DNA from: Planctomycetaceae bacterium
Lineage (GTDB): Bacteria > Planctomycetota > Planctomycetia > Isosphaerales > Isosphaeraceae
Direction of reading: 5' to 3'
Length of the DNA stretch: 7,025 nt
Assembly: GCA_019232645.1 (NCBI GenBank)
Contig: JAFANO010000645.1
Location: 1 to 7,025, forward strand
This document shows positions 6,547 through 7,025 of the stretch, piece by piece (the first letter of the stretch is position 1; every line of letters begins with the position of its first letter). Both the position numbers and the translations under genes were made by a program. Below the pieces are notes generated by a model, which ran no database searches, was not told the origin of the DNA, and saw only the letters and a list, made by a program, of their open reading frames with translations.

Positions 6547-6567
6547 CTCAGGGGTTTGCTCCCTGAG
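6547..6567. terminator. Candidate hairpin between convergent genes
   Basis: CTCAGGG (6547-6553) and CCCTGAG (6561-6567) form a perfect 7-bp stem with a 7-base loop. It lies in the gap between convergent secDF and the DUF2809 gene, 145 nt after the secDF stop and 35 nt after the DUF2809 stop, where a two-way terminator would be expected. Neither strand has a T-run after the stem, so this is not a textbook intrinsic terminator. Confidence 0.3.
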
Positions 6568-6594
6568 CACGCTCTTCCGGTATTTCGGGGGGCT

Positions 6595-6629
6595 TCCCAC
6601 CACTACGGCGATGAATTGCCCTGGTGGGA
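6595..6629 (-). other. Inverted repeat spanning the DUF2809 stop codon
   Basis: TCCCACCA (6595-6602) and TGGTGGGA (6622-6629) are perfect 8-bp reverse complements separated by 19 bases, with the minus-strand stop codon at 6603-6605 at the edge of the loop. It could form an mRNA 3'-end hairpin on the minus-strand transcript, but the loop is long and no T-run follows. Confidence 0.3.
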
Positions 6630-7025
6630 GTCGGGGATCGATCGGCCACCGAAGAGCCACCCGTCGAGCATCATACCAAGGGCCACACCCACCGCGTAGC
6701 AGGCGAGATCGCTCCAGAGGAAGCCGAAACCCAGGACCAGCCCCCCGAGCGTGGTCGCGCGGACGGCGTCGATCCAAGGGGCATGGTAGAGCTGGCTGAG
6801 CTCGATGGCCAAGGAGAACAACAGCGCAAGAATCGCCGCGTCTCGGGTCGAGAGCGACAGCCGGAGTAGACCGATGCCCAGGAAGGCCGCCAACGCCCAG
6901 AGAGTGTCCCCCGCATAGGTGGCGAAGAACCAGGGCAGGGTCCGCGCGAACTTCCTCGAGCCCAGTCCCAGCGCTGCGACGACGGCGATGACCAGCGCCG
7001 ATCGTGTCCACCTCCTCCGATGAAC
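6603..7025 (-). CDS. DUF2809-family small membrane protein (5' end beyond the window)
   Basis: The frame is open from the right edge to a TAG at 6603-6605, giving 140 visible residues. There is no ATG, GTG or TTG before visible codon 45 (a TTG inside a membrane segment), so the true start is outside the window, probably only a few codons away given the VHRRRWTR beginning. Hydrophobic segments lie at about visible residues 9-22, 33-55, 62-80 and 91-121. The motifs FSLAIELSQLYHAPWIDAVR, LGGLVLGFGFLWSDL and YAVGVALGMMLD match what I recall of the DUF2809 family, which has no assigned function as far as I know. After the last membrane segment the tail (FGGRSIPDSHQGNSSP) is short and polar. The gene converges on secDF and is not part of that operon. 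The family call rests on motif recognition without a search. Confidence 0.85.
   Translation of the reverse strand, partial: VHRRRWTRSALVIAVVAALGLGSRKFARTLPWFFATYAGDTLWALAAFLGIGLLRLSLSTRDAAILALLFSLAIELSQLYHAPWIDAVRATTLGGLVLGFGFLWSDLACYAVGVALGMMLDGWLFGGRSIPDSHQGNSSP

Noticed and set aside
6402..6602. Possible small gene in the secDF-DUF2809 gap
   Set aside because: Open frames of about 110 codons cross the region on the plus strand, but they run into the antisense of the DUF2809 gene and lack ribosome binding sites or recognisable motifs. I saw no tRNA or riboswitch pattern here.
6448..7011. 187-codon minus-strand frame beginning at a GTG preceded by GGAGGAG
   Set aside because: It overlaps the DUF2809 gene in another frame and has no membrane segments or family motifs, whereas the 6603-7025 frame clearly encodes conserved DUF2809 motifs. 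The GGAGG is probably coding sequence.
1..7025. CRISPR array, insertion sequence, tRNA or prophage content
   Set aside because: There are no regularly spaced repeats beyond the two-copy unit, no transposase or integrase motifs, and no tRNA cloverleaf signal that I could see.

Overview
The window looks like a chromosomal housekeeping segment from a GC-rich planctomycete, most likely of the Isosphaeraceae type. This is inferred from high GC with strong third-position G/C bias, a single-chain SecDF with enlarged extracytoplasmic regions, and an unusual TPR protein carrying RNA polymerase alpha-CTD domains next to tgt. The taxonomic call rests on impression and recall, not on a search.

Layout, left to right. 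Bases 1-151 hold no gene I can support. They are followed by a 25-bp direct repeat (146-170 and 179-203) that overlaps the 5' end of the first gene. On the plus strand come four genes: a TPR protein ending in two tandem alpha-CTD-like domains (215-1549); tgt, bacterial tRNA-guanine transglycosylase (1559-2674), only 9 nt downstream; yajC (2787-3149); and a secD-secF fusion (3312-6401). A 201-bp convergent gap (6402-6602) follows. The minus strand then carries the 3' part of a DUF2809-family membrane protein gene (6603-7025) whose start lies beyond the right edge.

The tgt-yajC-secD-secF order is the conserved arrangement known from E. coli and many other bacteria, so the core is ordinary: queuosine tRNA modification beside the accessory part of the Sec translocon. 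YajC and SecDF would act together at SecYEG, with SecDF using the proton motive force to help pull preproteins across the membrane. The TPR/alpha-CTD protein is probably co-transcribed with tgt. Its role is unknown, but both alpha-CTD copies keep the key DNA-contacting arginine, so DNA binding or contact with transcription factors is plausible.

I do not see a defence system, mobile element, CRISPR array or biosynthetic cluster. The points worth following up are architectural: the TPR/double alpha-CTD protein, an inserted beta-rich module in the SecD head, an apparently doubled extracytoplasmic domain in SecF, an extra N-terminal membrane segment in SecDF, and a cluster of inverted repeats (one a perfect 16-bp palindrome) in the yajC-secDF gap.
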